A stretch of 32,777 bases of DNA from assembly GCA_014859065.1 (NCBI GenBank), contig JACUUU010000008.1, forward strand, positions 1-32,777, given 5' to 3'. The notes below the pieces were generated by a model. It was given only the letters and a program-made list of their open reading frames with translations, ran no database searches and was not told the DNA's origin. Shown piece by piece: positions 9,820 to 18,788 of this stretch. The stretch comes from Anaerolineales bacterium. Lineage in GTDB: Bacteria; Chloroflexota; Anaerolineae; Anaerolineales; UBA4823. Every line of letters starts with the position of its first letter. Positions within the stretch are counted from its first letter, which is position 1. A program made the translations under genes and the position numbers.

Positions 9820-10374
9820 ATGCAAACGTTGCCTTCTCCTACTTCCCTGGTTCTTGTCGCTGTAATGAACAATCCTCGCGATCTTGAGATTGCCCGCCTG
9901 TTGGGATGGTACCGTATCCCATTAAGAAAAGCGCCCAAAGTAGTAGAGGTTGATTATTTGGCATTCTACCAAACTGGTGCTTTTGGAGAGCAGAGGTGGC
10001 AAATTCAATTTATTGCACCTGTTCAAGGGCATGAGCTAACTATTCGGGCTGAACTTCTAAAAGATGAGATCGCTCACCCACGGGCAAAAGAAGAATATTA
10101 CAAGATGCAGATTGGACCCTTAGTAGGATTGCCTCGACCAATTCCGGCAGGCAATTGGCGGAGGATTACTTTTCTCTACACCACCGGGGAGTACTTGCTT
10201 AAAGCGCGTTCAATCAATGATTTAGTTGTGCATACTGAAGAAAGGTCGACTCTTTGGAAAGCCCTACGAGAAAGAGCAGCGATAAACCAGCCCTTTCAGG
10301 ATATGCCTGATGTTGAATTAGATCAGGAATCATTAGCTATGTTGTTGGGATTGAATGGTGTAATCGATAAGTAG
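9820..10374 (+). CDS. Uncharacterised 184-aa protein
   Basis: Same-strand ORF in a tight gene run, start ATG. Motif-like blocks VAVMNNPRDLEIARLLGWYRIPLRKAP, DYLAFYQTGAFGEQRW, RRITFLYTTGEYLLKA. No recognisable catalytic domain. Confidence 0.8.
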   Translation: MQTLPSPTSLVLVAVMNNPRDLEIARLLGWYRIPLRKAPKVVEVDYLAFYQTGAFGEQRWQIQFIAPVQGHELTIRAELLKDEIAHPRAKEEYYKMQIGPLVGLPRPIPAGNWRRITFLYTTGEYLLKARSINDLVVHTEERSTLWKALRERAAINQPFQDMPDVELDQESLAMLLGLNGVIDK

Positions 10375-10451
10375 GCATGGCAACTTTGAGGTCAATCCAT
10401 CAAATCAATGATTCGACAACCCCTCACCTTTAGGACATCATAAAAAATCAC

Positions 10452-11867
10452 ATGAAAACACTCATTAAATCCGGAACGATTATTACATCTTCAGAGACAT
10501 TCCAAGGGGATATCCTAATCGATGGTGAGAGGATCAGATTGATAGGAAAGAACTTGGATGATGCCGGAGCGCAGGTTGTTGATGCGGCAGGTAAACTAAT
10601 CATGCCTGGAGGGATAGATCCTCATGTTCACCTTGATCTTCCCATGTTTGGGACTGTTTCATCGGACGACCATTATACTGGGCATAAAGCAGCAGCTTAT
10701 GGGGGAACCACCACCGTGATGGATTTTGTTCCACAAGGTGACAGGAAACTGGAAGAAGACATCGAAATTTGGAGAAATAAAGCAAATCCAAAAGCAGCAA
10801 TCGACTACAGCTTCCACATGAATATTACTCGCTTAGATAACCAGGTGGAGAAGGAAATCTCCCATTTGTCTGGATTAGGTATAAATACCGTGAAAGTTTT
10901 CATGGCATACAATGAAAGATTGAGGCTCAATGATGGAGAGATCTTCCGTGTCCTGCGAATTGCTAAAGAGAACGGTTTGCTAACGCTCTTACATGCTGAA
11001 AACGGAGATGTTGTTGATATTCTGACTGCTGAAGCACTCCAGGCAGGGAAAACTAGCCCAGAATGGCACGCCCATACTCGTCCAGCTTGGGGCGCAGTGG
11101 AGACGTTTCTGAGAGGCTCTGCATTGGCAGCCCAAGCCGGGGCACCAATATATGTTGTCCACATGAATACTGCAGGTGAGGTAGAACAACTTCGTTACGT
11201 TCGCCAAAAAGGGTTGCCTGTTATGGGCGAAACCTGCCCGGCATATCTCTTTTTCACTACAGACCATTTAAGACAACCAGATGGTGCCAAATGGATTTGT
11301 TCTCCCCCGTTGCGAACAACGGAAGATAACCAGGAATTATGGAATGGACTGGCTGACGATTCCATCCAAACAATTGGGACAGATCATTGCCCGTTCTTTT
11401 TTGACGGTAAGAAGCCAATAATTTATGAGAATGAAGAAATTGCCATCCCAGGCAAGGAGCTGGGAGCTAATGACTTTACCAAGATTCCTAACGGTTTGCC
11501 TGGAGTTGGAGATCGAATGCCAATTATGTGGACCTATGGGGTAAGATCTGGAAAAATAACTGCTAACCAGTTTGTTGCAAAGACAAGCACTAATATCGCA
11601 AAAATCTTCGGTTTATACCCAAGGAAGGGGGCTTTGTTGCCAGGGGCAGATGCAGATATTGTTGTCTGGGATCCAGATCGCCGCCTGACCTATGGTGTGG
11701 CTTATTCTCATCACCGCACGGATTACAACTTATTTGAAGATTGGGAATTGGTTGGCTTCCCAGAGAAAGTTTTCTTAAGGGGGAGAATGATCGTTGATGG
11801 TGACCGCTGGTTGGGTAAACCAGGGATGGGCGAATTCTTAATCAGAGGAAATCCTCAAATTTTATAA
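10452..11867 (+). CDS. Dihydropyrimidinase/hydantoinase family amidohydrolase
   Basis: MPGGIDPHVHLDLPMFGTVSSDDHYTGHKAAAYGGTTTVMDF, TVKVFMAY, LLTLLHAENGD, ETCPAYLFF, GTDHCPF, KTSTNIAKIFGLYPRKGALLPGADADIVVWDP. Confidence 0.93.
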   Translation: MKTLIKSGTIITSSETFQGDILIDGERIRLIGKNLDDAGAQVVDAAGKLIMPGGIDPHVHLDLPMFGTVSSDDHYTGHKAAAYGGTTTVMDFVPQGDRKLEEDIEIWRNKANPKAAIDYSFHMNITRLDNQVEKEISHLSGLGINTVKVFMAYNERLRLNDGEIFRVLRIAKENGLLTLLHAENGDVVDILTAEALQAGKTSPEWHAHTRPAWGAVETFLRGSALAAQAGAPIYVVHMNTAGEVEQLRYVRQKGLPVMGETCPAYLFFTTDHLRQPDGAKWICSPPLRTTEDNQELWNGLADDSIQTIGTDHCPFFFDGKKPIIYENEEIAIPGKELGANDFTKIPNGLPGVGDRMPIMWTYGVRSGKITANQFVAKTSTNIAKIFGLYPRKGALLPGADADIVVWDPDRRLTYGVAYSHHRTDYNLFEDWELVGFPEKVFLRGRMIVDGDRWLGKPGMGEFLIRGNPQIL

Positions 11868-11897
11868 AATGTATTTTCCCGATATATTGAAACTCAT

Positions 11898-13451
11898 ATG
11901 TTGATAGTTATTTCAATTGTTATACTTTTGATCACGTCGATCACCATGCTAATTATGGAAATGGCGAAGCTCCGATACAGATTCCATTGGACGATTGCGG
12001 CTTGTGGGGCTTTGATAGCCTGGTTGCTTATCCTATTTGTCGGCTCTGATTTACCTCAGACCCTTGCTTTGTTAACGTGGCAACCAGAAGCTTTATTTCC
12101 CGTTAGTCCGGAATTATTAATTGATCGATTTTCATGGTCTTACGCGCTTGCGTTAGCAACCCTATTGTTTTCCGTAATCCTGACCGATACCGTTAAGAAT
12201 TCAGGTGCTGATTGGAAATCCTGGTCGGGCAACTCAGCTTTCATCGCACTAGGTATTTTCGCAGTTACGGCTGGTAACCCAATCACTCTTTTATTAGCCT
12301 GGATGGCTATTGACATTATTGAATTGATGATCTTGTTCAGCAATTTACCCCAAAGTAATATGCGGGAAAAGGTTGTGGTTACTTTTACCGCGCGCACTTT
12401 TAGCAGTTTTCTGGTAATTGTAGCTGGGATTTTATCAGCTGCCCAAGGTCAGGATTTGACATTTTTAAGCATATCGAATGAAGCAAGCGTGGCATTATTG
12501 TTAGCAGCTGGATTACGTCTTGGAGTAGTTCCAATCCATATCCCCCTAACGCAGTCATTACCATTGGGAAGAGGATTGGGGACTATCTCAAGATTAGTTC
12601 CAACCGCAGCCGGATTGATCCTATTAGTGCGGACGGCATCTGTTCAACAACCTAATGATCTCACAACAGTGTTTCTTGGATTAGCTGCTATTGCCCTAAT
12701 TTATGGGGGTGTATCCTGGCTTTCAGCAAAGGATCAATTGGATGGGCAACCTGCGTGGATATTGAGTATGGCAGCCTTGTCACTTGCTTCTGCAGTTAGA
12801 GGGGAACCTTTAGCTAGCATGTCTTGGGGGTTATCAGGACTGCTAGGTGGAGGATTATTATTTCTCTTCTCTGCGCGAAATCGCTGGATGATCTGGATAC
12901 CTCTTGTAGGGTTGATAGCGATGTCTGCCCTGCCTTATACACCTAATTGGAATGGGGCAAAATTATACTCGCAGCCATTTAATATCATGTTCATTCCCAT
13001 ATTATTAGGACAGGCACTGCTTTTAGCAGGGTACGCTCGACATGCACTCCATTCACAAAATGATATTGACACACCTGAAAGGTGGATTAAGCTCATTTAT
13101 CCCCTGGGGTTATTCTTGTTGCTTGGCATTCTTTTTTCTTTGGGCTTATTGTTCAGCCCTTCTGCCCAGACGATCCCTCTGCTTGGATGGTTTGCAGGTG
13201 TGATTGCGTCAGGTCTAGCTGTTTTATTGTTTTTCTGGGCAAGTCACTGGAAAGCTATTCCACCAGATTGGGTGGCGAGAGTAAATTCATTCATATCCTT
13301 TCATTGGTTGTATAAAGGCATTTGGGCACTCTACCGCTTTATTGGCCGAATTTTGGGAATATTTACCCGCTTGTTAGAAGGTGAGGGAGGGATAATTTGG
13401 GCAATCTTGATAATGGGTTTGCTGTATTCATACCTGGCAAGAATGAACTGA
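11898..13451 (+). CDS. Antiporter-like complex I-type membrane subunit (NuoL/M/N family, divergent)
   Basis: Highly hydrophobic multi-TM protein. LLLAWMAIDIIELMILF resembles the WELM region; LLLAAGLRLGVVPIHIPLTQSLP resembles the K-x4-PxHxWLP region. Confidence 0.75.
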   Translation: MLIVISIVILLITSITMLIMEMAKLRYRFHWTIAACGALIAWLLILFVGSDLPQTLALLTWQPEALFPVSPELLIDRFSWSYALALATLLFSVILTDTVKNSGADWKSWSGNSAFIALGIFAVTAGNPITLLLAWMAIDIIELMILFSNLPQSNMREKVVVTFTARTFSSFLVIVAGILSAAQGQDLTFLSISNEASVALLLAAGLRLGVVPIHIPLTQSLPLGRGLGTISRLVPTAAGLILLVRTASVQQPNDLTTVFLGLAAIALIYGGVSWLSAKDQLDGQPAWILSMAALSLASAVRGEPLASMSWGLSGLLGGGLLFLFSARNRWMIWIPLVGLIAMSALPYTPNWNGAKLYSQPFNIMFIPILLGQALLLAGYARHALHSQNDIDTPERWIKLIYPLGLFLLLGILFSLGLLFSPSAQTIPLLGWFAGVIASGLAVLLFFWASHWKAIPPDWVARVNSFISFHWLYKGIWALYRFIGRILGIFTRLLEGEGGIIWAILIMGLLYSYLARMN

Positions 13452-13469
13452 GTCTGGAAGAAATCCCAA

Positions 13470-14075
13470 ATGGAAACCATTATTAATGAGAATTTGCTAA
13501 CACCTGCGGTCATACTGATCTCATTGACTGGGTTGATACTCTTATTAAGCAGGGATTGGCGCGTAGGTATTGGAGCATTTGCTGTCCAGTATATTGGTGT
13601 ATCTATATTTGTTTCAATTTCTTGGCCAATTGAATTGGCAGTAATAAAACTTGTCGCTGGGTGGATGGGAGGTGCAATATTAGGGACTGCTCTGGCAGGT
13701 GAACCGACACAGTGGGGAGAAACAGAACCTTATATTTCTTCGAGTTCCTTATTTCGGCTATTAGCTGCTTTTTTAGTCTTACCAATCATCACAACCATAA
13801 TGCCTGTTTTGGTTGAATGGCTGCCAAATGCGCAAATCCAACAAGTCCAAGGGGGGTTTATTTTAATTTCAATGGGTTTGCTCCACCTGGGATTTAAGGG
13901 TAATCCAGTACGAGTAGTAATCGGTTTGTTAACAGTTATTGCAGGTTTTGAAATCTACTACGCAACACTGGAAATCTCTGCATTGGTGGCAGGTCTATTG
14001 GCAGTCATCAATATTGGTCTAGCACTGGTAGGTGCGTACCTGCTCCTAAACCCTTTTATGGAGGAAACGGTTTGA
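13470..14075 (+). CDS. NuoK/HyfE-like small membrane subunit (tentative)
   Basis: 201-aa multi-TM protein. GNPVRVVIGLLTVIAGFEIYYATLEISALVAGLLAVINIGLALVGAYLL resembles the NuoK/HyfE core. Sits between two antiporter-like genes and ends overlapping the next start (TTGA). Confidence 0.55.
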   Translation: METIINENLLTPAVILISLTGLILLLSRDWRVGIGAFAVQYIGVSIFVSISWPIELAVIKLVAGWMGGAILGTALAGEPTQWGETEPYISSSSLFRLLAAFLVLPIITTIMPVLVEWLPNAQIQQVQGGFILISMGLLHLGFKGNPVRVVIGLLTVIAGFEIYYATLEISALVAGLLAVINIGLALVGAYLLLNPFMEETV

Positions 14076-15484
14076 GTACTCCATTTTTATATATCTTATT
14101 CCCAATAATTTTGGGGGTAGTTTTATTAGCTATTCGTCGATGGGAGTCTCAAGTTGTAGTGCTAGGTACACTTCTGTCCCTATTGTTAGCATTTGTTGCT
14201 TGGTGGTTACCTGACGAAGATTTCTTCTTCATTGGGCCTTGGTATTTACAGTTAGAAGATACGTGGTTTGTCTTAGGAAGAAGGTTTGAATTAGGTTTGG
14301 ATGACCGACCAGCAATTATGATATTGTACCTTGGGGCTGCTTTTTGGTTTGGTTCAGCTTATCAAGCGAAAGCCGGGCGAATTTTTGTCCCAGTGGGGAT
14401 GTTCACGCTCGCTTTATTGACCGCAGTTATTACTGTCGAGCCTTTTTTATATGCTGCATTGTTTATCGCGATGGTTGTCTTGATAAGTGTTCCGATATTA
14501 TGCAGACCAGGACAAGCAATTGGAAAGGGAGTTTTACGTTACCTGACGTTCCAAACCCTTGGAACACCTTTTATACTATTAACCGGTTGGATATTGGCAG
14601 GAGTAGAAACTATATCGGGAGATTTGGACACCCAAATTCGAGCGTTAATTTTGATGGCCATGGGCTTTGCTTTGCTACTGGCTGTATTCCCATTTCATAG
14701 TTGGGTTCCCATGTTGGCAGAAGAATGTCACCCTTACACGGCCGCATTTGTCTTTTTAATGCTGCCAATTGGTATCACTCTATTCGGGTTAGGTTTTTTT
14801 GATCAGTTCTCCTGGCTTCGCAATGCCGACGATTCATATTTGTGGTTGCGCTATATAGGGGTAATGATAACCGTGACATCTGGGATCTTTGCGGCAGTTC
14901 AGCGGCACTTAGGACGATTGCTTGGATTTGGGGCGCTGCTTGAAATCGGATTGTCATTGATAGCCATTGGACTCGCTCAGGGTGAAGCAAGTAGGCAATA
15001 TTTGGGGATCTTTTTTGCAGCTATGATCCCAAGGGGATTGGGATTAGGTGTATGGGCTCTGGCATTGACATTGATCTGGTTGAGAACAGGCGGGTTAACC
15101 TTCCGGGAAGTACAAGGACTTGGAAGGCAAATGCCGCTAGTTGTATTAGCCTTGGTGCTGGCAAATCTATCATTGGTTGGCTTGCCTCTGTTGGCTGGCT
15201 TTCCGGTGCGTCTGGTATTGCTAGAAGGGCTGGCACAAACCTCCCTAACATCTGCGATATTGACCATTGGGGGAAGTGCAGGTCTACTGATCGGTGGACT
15301 TCGCTCTATGGCAGTTCTAGTAATGGGCACTGACGAAACGACATGGAAGGTCACTGAATTACCCGCTCAGATTTTCTTCTTGGGTTTGGGATCTCTTGCC
15401 TTGATTTTGCTGGGATTGTTTCCTCAATGGTTTATTCCAGTTTTCGCCGATCTACCGTTAATGTTCAAAAATTTGGTTCATTGA
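14072..15484 (+). CDS. Antiporter-like complex I-type membrane subunit (NuoM/N-like, divergent)
   Basis: Multi-TM; FPFHSWVPMLAEECHPYTAAFVFLM matches the PFHxWLPxAxxxAPxPVS region; LSLVGLPLLAGFPVRLVLLEGL resembles the C-terminal GxPxxxGFxxK region. Confidence 0.8.
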   Translation: MSTPFLYILFPIILGVVLLAIRRWESQVVVLGTLLSLLLAFVAWWLPDEDFFFIGPWYLQLEDTWFVLGRRFELGLDDRPAIMILYLGAAFWFGSAYQAKAGRIFVPVGMFTLALLTAVITVEPFLYAALFIAMVVLISVPILCRPGQAIGKGVLRYLTFQTLGTPFILLTGWILAGVETISGDLDTQIRALILMAMGFALLLAVFPFHSWVPMLAEECHPYTAAFVFLMLPIGITLFGLGFFDQFSWLRNADDSYLWLRYIGVMITVTSGIFAAVQRHLGRLLGFGALLEIGLSLIAIGLAQGEASRQYLGIFFAAMIPRGLGLGVWALALTLIWLRTGGLTFREVQGLGRQMPLVVLALVLANLSLVGLPLLAGFPVRLVLLEGLAQTSLTSAILTIGGSAGLLIGGLRSMAVLVMGTDETTWKVTELPAQIFFLGLGSLALILLGLFPQWFIPVFADLPLMFKNLVH

Positions 15485-15619
15485 TTTAACTGGGGAGGTA
15501 ATAGGCGTAAATTTATCATACTGAGATGGAATTCTTAGGTAATCTAAGCGAAGTGCTGTTGCAGTATTAATGCTATAATTTTTCGAGATCATGGCAGAGA
15601 AACTAGCCGGAGAAAACAG

Positions 15620-16798
15620 ATGGAATTAGAACAAATTATTAAACAGATCGAATGGTTGGACGATGAACGCCGTAAAGACAAAGATCTGATTGCTAAACAG
15701 GTAGACCGCATTACTTCCTTAGAGGGTAATCTTAAGTCCGCACACCAACAAATAAAGGATATGAGTGGTGAGATCTCTCGTTTAAGCGCCATAATTGGGC
15801 GCATGGATCAATTTGACCAATCCATCATTGACTTGCGCATAGAGGCGAATAAGCAATTCGATGAAATTGATAAGTCAGAAAAGAAGCGCCTGGAAGAACT
15901 TGAAAAGGTGAGACGGGTTGAGATGCGTGCAGTTGATAACAGTCTCAACGAAGTACGTAAGGAAATTGAGGCAATCGCTGGACTGAGAAGAGCTGTGCAA
16001 GCTCGTGTCGATGAGGAAGTACGTCTGACAAAGTCTATTGATGAGTTGAAGGTCAAGATCCAAGAATTGAAACGCAGTGAAGAGGAACATAGCCGCATAT
16101 ATCGTCTGGTTGAGGATTCCCGCCGACAGGATTCAAAACGTCTGGTTGACTTGCAAGGTGAGGTTTCAGTCGTGCGTAAACGCTACGATGAACTGCGCGG
16201 ACAGATTGAGATATCGCTAGCAAATTTCCGTAAATTAGAAAACCGTTTGAAAGAGTTACATGAGACTGAAAGTGAACGAGCTAACGCTCAAGCGGTATTC
16301 TTGGAGAAACAGGCTCTAAATAATGTTGAACGGGATCGCATTTGGAAGGATTGGGAGCTGCGCTTTGAGAATATCGAGCAGCAAGCTGGAGAGGTGGAAA
16401 ATCATCTCCAGACCCTGGATGCCACTCACAGAGAGGTGAAAAGAACCAAAGATGCAGTAGATGAAATTGCTGAAAGGACGGAGCGAAGGATAAATGAATT
16501 TACTGAAGTTCAACGCTTGTCCGAAGAGCGCTTCCGACAAGATTGGGTTACATTCAAAGCTGATGATCAAAAAAGGTGGACAAACTATACTTTGACCCAG
16601 GAGGAGCAACGAGGCGAGATTCATCGAAACCTGGATAAGATTAGCGAACGAATCACTCACTTAGAAGATGGTTCGCAGGAATTTCACGACCTGCTAGAAG
16701 AAATGAACGATCAAACTGAGAAACGCCTGCAGAGTTTATTGGCGTTGACCCATGAATGGGTTTCTGTTTATGAACGTACCTTTGGTCATGTTCGTTAA
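15620..16798 (+). CDS. Long coiled-coil protein of unknown function
   Basis: 392 aa, strongly charged, heptad-like throughout (e.g. IEWLDDERRKDKDLIAKQVDRITSLEGNLKSAHQQIKDM). Ends 14 nt before selB. Confidence 0.85.
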   Translation: MELEQIIKQIEWLDDERRKDKDLIAKQVDRITSLEGNLKSAHQQIKDMSGEISRLSAIIGRMDQFDQSIIDLRIEANKQFDEIDKSEKKRLEELEKVRRVEMRAVDNSLNEVRKEIEAIAGLRRAVQARVDEEVRLTKSIDELKVKIQELKRSEEEHSRIYRLVEDSRRQDSKRLVDLQGEVSVVRKRYDELRGQIEISLANFRKLENRLKELHETESERANAQAVFLEKQALNNVERDRIWKDWELRFENIEQQAGEVENHLQTLDATHREVKRTKDAVDEIAERTERRINEFTEVQRLSEERFRQDWVTFKADDQKRWTNYTLTQEEQRGEIHRNLDKISERITHLEDGSQEFHDLLEEMNDQTEKRLQSLLALTHEWVSVYERTFGHVR

Positions 16799-16812
16799 TC
16801 AAGAGCCATAGA

Positions 16813-18723
16813 ATGCATGTAATCGGAACTGCTGGTCACGTTGACCATGGTAAATCGACTTTAGTGGAAGCCCTGACAGGCATTCATCCGGATCGATTGA
16901 AGGAAGAGCGCGAAAGGGAAATGACGATCGATCTTGGGTTTGCATGGATGGAGCTGCCAGGTGGGGAAGAGATTGGTATCGTGGATGTGCCCGGGCATCG
17001 TGATTTCATCGAAAATATGCTTGCAGGAATTGGGGGTATAGACGCGGCTATATTTGTGGTTGCTGCAGATGAGGGGGTAATGCCGCAAACACGCGAACAC
17101 CTGGCGATTCTTGATATCCTACAAATACCGAAAGGCGTCGTTGCTCTCACTAAAATAGATCTGGTTGCTGATGAAGATCAATCAGGCTGGTTGGAATTAG
17201 TGGAAGATGAGATCCGTAAAGTGATGGAAGGGACAATCCTGGAAAATGCACCCGTGATCAGGGTCTCAGCCAAGAAACAGATTGGTCTTGACGAATTACG
17301 CCAAGCCTTAGACTCTTGTCTTTCAGGAAAGCTTTCCCGTCCCGATCTTCAAAAACCACGCTTACCAGTTGATCGAATATTCACGATTGCGGGATTCGGA
17401 ACAGTGGTAACAGGGACATTGAGTGATGGGGTCCTGAATGTAGGGGATGAAGTTGAAATCCTCCCGGGTGGTTTACGGGGGAGGGTGCGAGGACTCCAGA
17501 CTCATAAGCGCAAACATACCTCAGCGGTTCCTGGTAGTCGGACAGCGATAAATATCTCAGGTATAAACACTGATCAAATTAATAGAGGGGATGTAATCAC
17601 AAAACCTTCCACCTATCGGGCAACTCGGAGATTAGATGTACACTTTCGTTTGCTACCTGCCATCAATAAACCTCTTGTGCATAATACCGAAGTAAAGTTT
17701 TTCATTGGTTCTGCTGAGGTAGTTGCCCGCGTACGTGTTTTGGGGGTTGATGAAATTGAACCTGGTAAGGAAGGTTGGTTGCAGATGGAGCTCCGTCAAC
17801 CAGTGGTGGCAGTCAGAGGAGATCGCTTTATCCTGCGAAGACCTTCACCAGGTGAGACGTTAGGTGGTGGGAGTGTGGTAGACCCACATCCCAAAGGCAG
17901 GCACAAGCGTTTTAATAGTGGGTTGCTGGCAAAGTTAGAGACTCTATCACAAGGTTTACCTGTTGATATACTTTTTCAAGCGGCATTAGCTTTGCACACA
18001 GCCCCTATCAAAGAAATTGTGGCTCGTTCGAATTTAGAGGCCAATCAGGCAAGCCAAGCGTTACGCGAGTTGGTAGATAATCGAAAATTGCTGCTGCTGG
18101 ATGAACCCTCCACGGGAATCGACACTGACAGCAATGCCTTGGTAATCCCTCACACTGCCTGGGATGAGATTGTAAGGCGAGCTCTAAGCGAAGTCGAACG
18201 ATTTCATCGGGAAAACCCTCTTCGGCAAGGAATACCTCGCGAGGAATTAAAAAGCCGCTTGAATCTCTCCTCCCGTCCTTTCAACGCTATTTTGGAAAGG
18301 ATCGTTAGTAAAGGTATTTTGGAAGAAGCGCGACCATTGGTGTTCAAACCAGGTCATCGCATTCAATTTTCTCAAAGCCAGGAACTAGCGATAAGTAAGA
18401 TGATGTCCATTTATGAAAAGGCACCATTCACTCCACCAAGCATAAAAGAGACCAAGAATGTGTTGGGCGAGGAGGTATACAATGCCCTGGTTGATCTAGG
18501 GTTGCTGATTGCAGTATCTGAAGAGATTGCCTTTCGCAAAGAAGATTATCAGCACCTGATTGCAGAAGTCCGTAGTTTGCTCCAAAAAAATGGTGAAATA
18601 ACAGCTGCTCAGGTTCGGGATCACTTCAACACAAGCCGTAGATATGCGCTGGCTTTATTGGAGCATATGGATGCCAAAGGGATAACATTGAGAGAAGGAG
18701 ATGTCAGGAAGTTGAGATTATAA
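16813..18723 (+). CDS. selB: Selenocysteine-specific translation elongation factor SelB
   Basis: MHVIGTAGHVDHGKSTLVEALTG, RLKEEREREMTIDLGFA, DVPGHRDFIENMLAG, and a C-terminal winged-helix end (TSRRYALALLEHMDAKGITLREGDVRKLRL). Confidence 0.95.
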   Translation: MHVIGTAGHVDHGKSTLVEALTGIHPDRLKEEREREMTIDLGFAWMELPGGEEIGIVDVPGHRDFIENMLAGIGGIDAAIFVVAADEGVMPQTREHLAILDILQIPKGVVALTKIDLVADEDQSGWLELVEDEIRKVMEGTILENAPVIRVSAKKQIGLDELRQALDSCLSGKLSRPDLQKPRLPVDRIFTIAGFGTVVTGTLSDGVLNVGDEVEILPGGLRGRVRGLQTHKRKHTSAVPGSRTAINISGINTDQINRGDVITKPSTYRATRRLDVHFRLLPAINKPLVHNTEVKFFIGSAEVVARVRVLGVDEIEPGKEGWLQMELRQPVVAVRGDRFILRRPSPGETLGGGSVVDPHPKGRHKRFNSGLLAKLETLSQGLPVDILFQAALALHTAPIKEIVARSNLEANQASQALRELVDNRKLLLLDEPSTGIDTDSNALVIPHTAWDEIVRRALSEVERFHRENPLRQGIPREELKSRLNLSSRPFNAILERIVSKGILEEARPLVFKPGHRIQFSQSQELAISKMMSIYEKAPFTPPSIKETKNVLGEEVYNALVDLGLLIAVSEEIAFRKEDYQHLIAEVRSLLQKNGEITAAQVRDHFNTSRRYALALLEHMDAKGITLREGDVRKLRL

Positions 18724-18788
18724 TAATAAATAAATTGGGGGATATGTAACGATCAGTTGGGAGTTGGAAGAATTTTCACCAATCGATT

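Noticed and set aside
15481-15530. Possible Sec read-through at the TGA ending the 14072-15484 gene
   Set aside because: Downstream in-frame sequence is short, not protein-like, and no SECIS-like hairpin is evident.
15808-16098. 96-aa Ser/Arg-rich minus-strand ORF
   Set aside because: Shadow of the coiled-coil gene's Glu/Lys/Arg codons; no independent signals.
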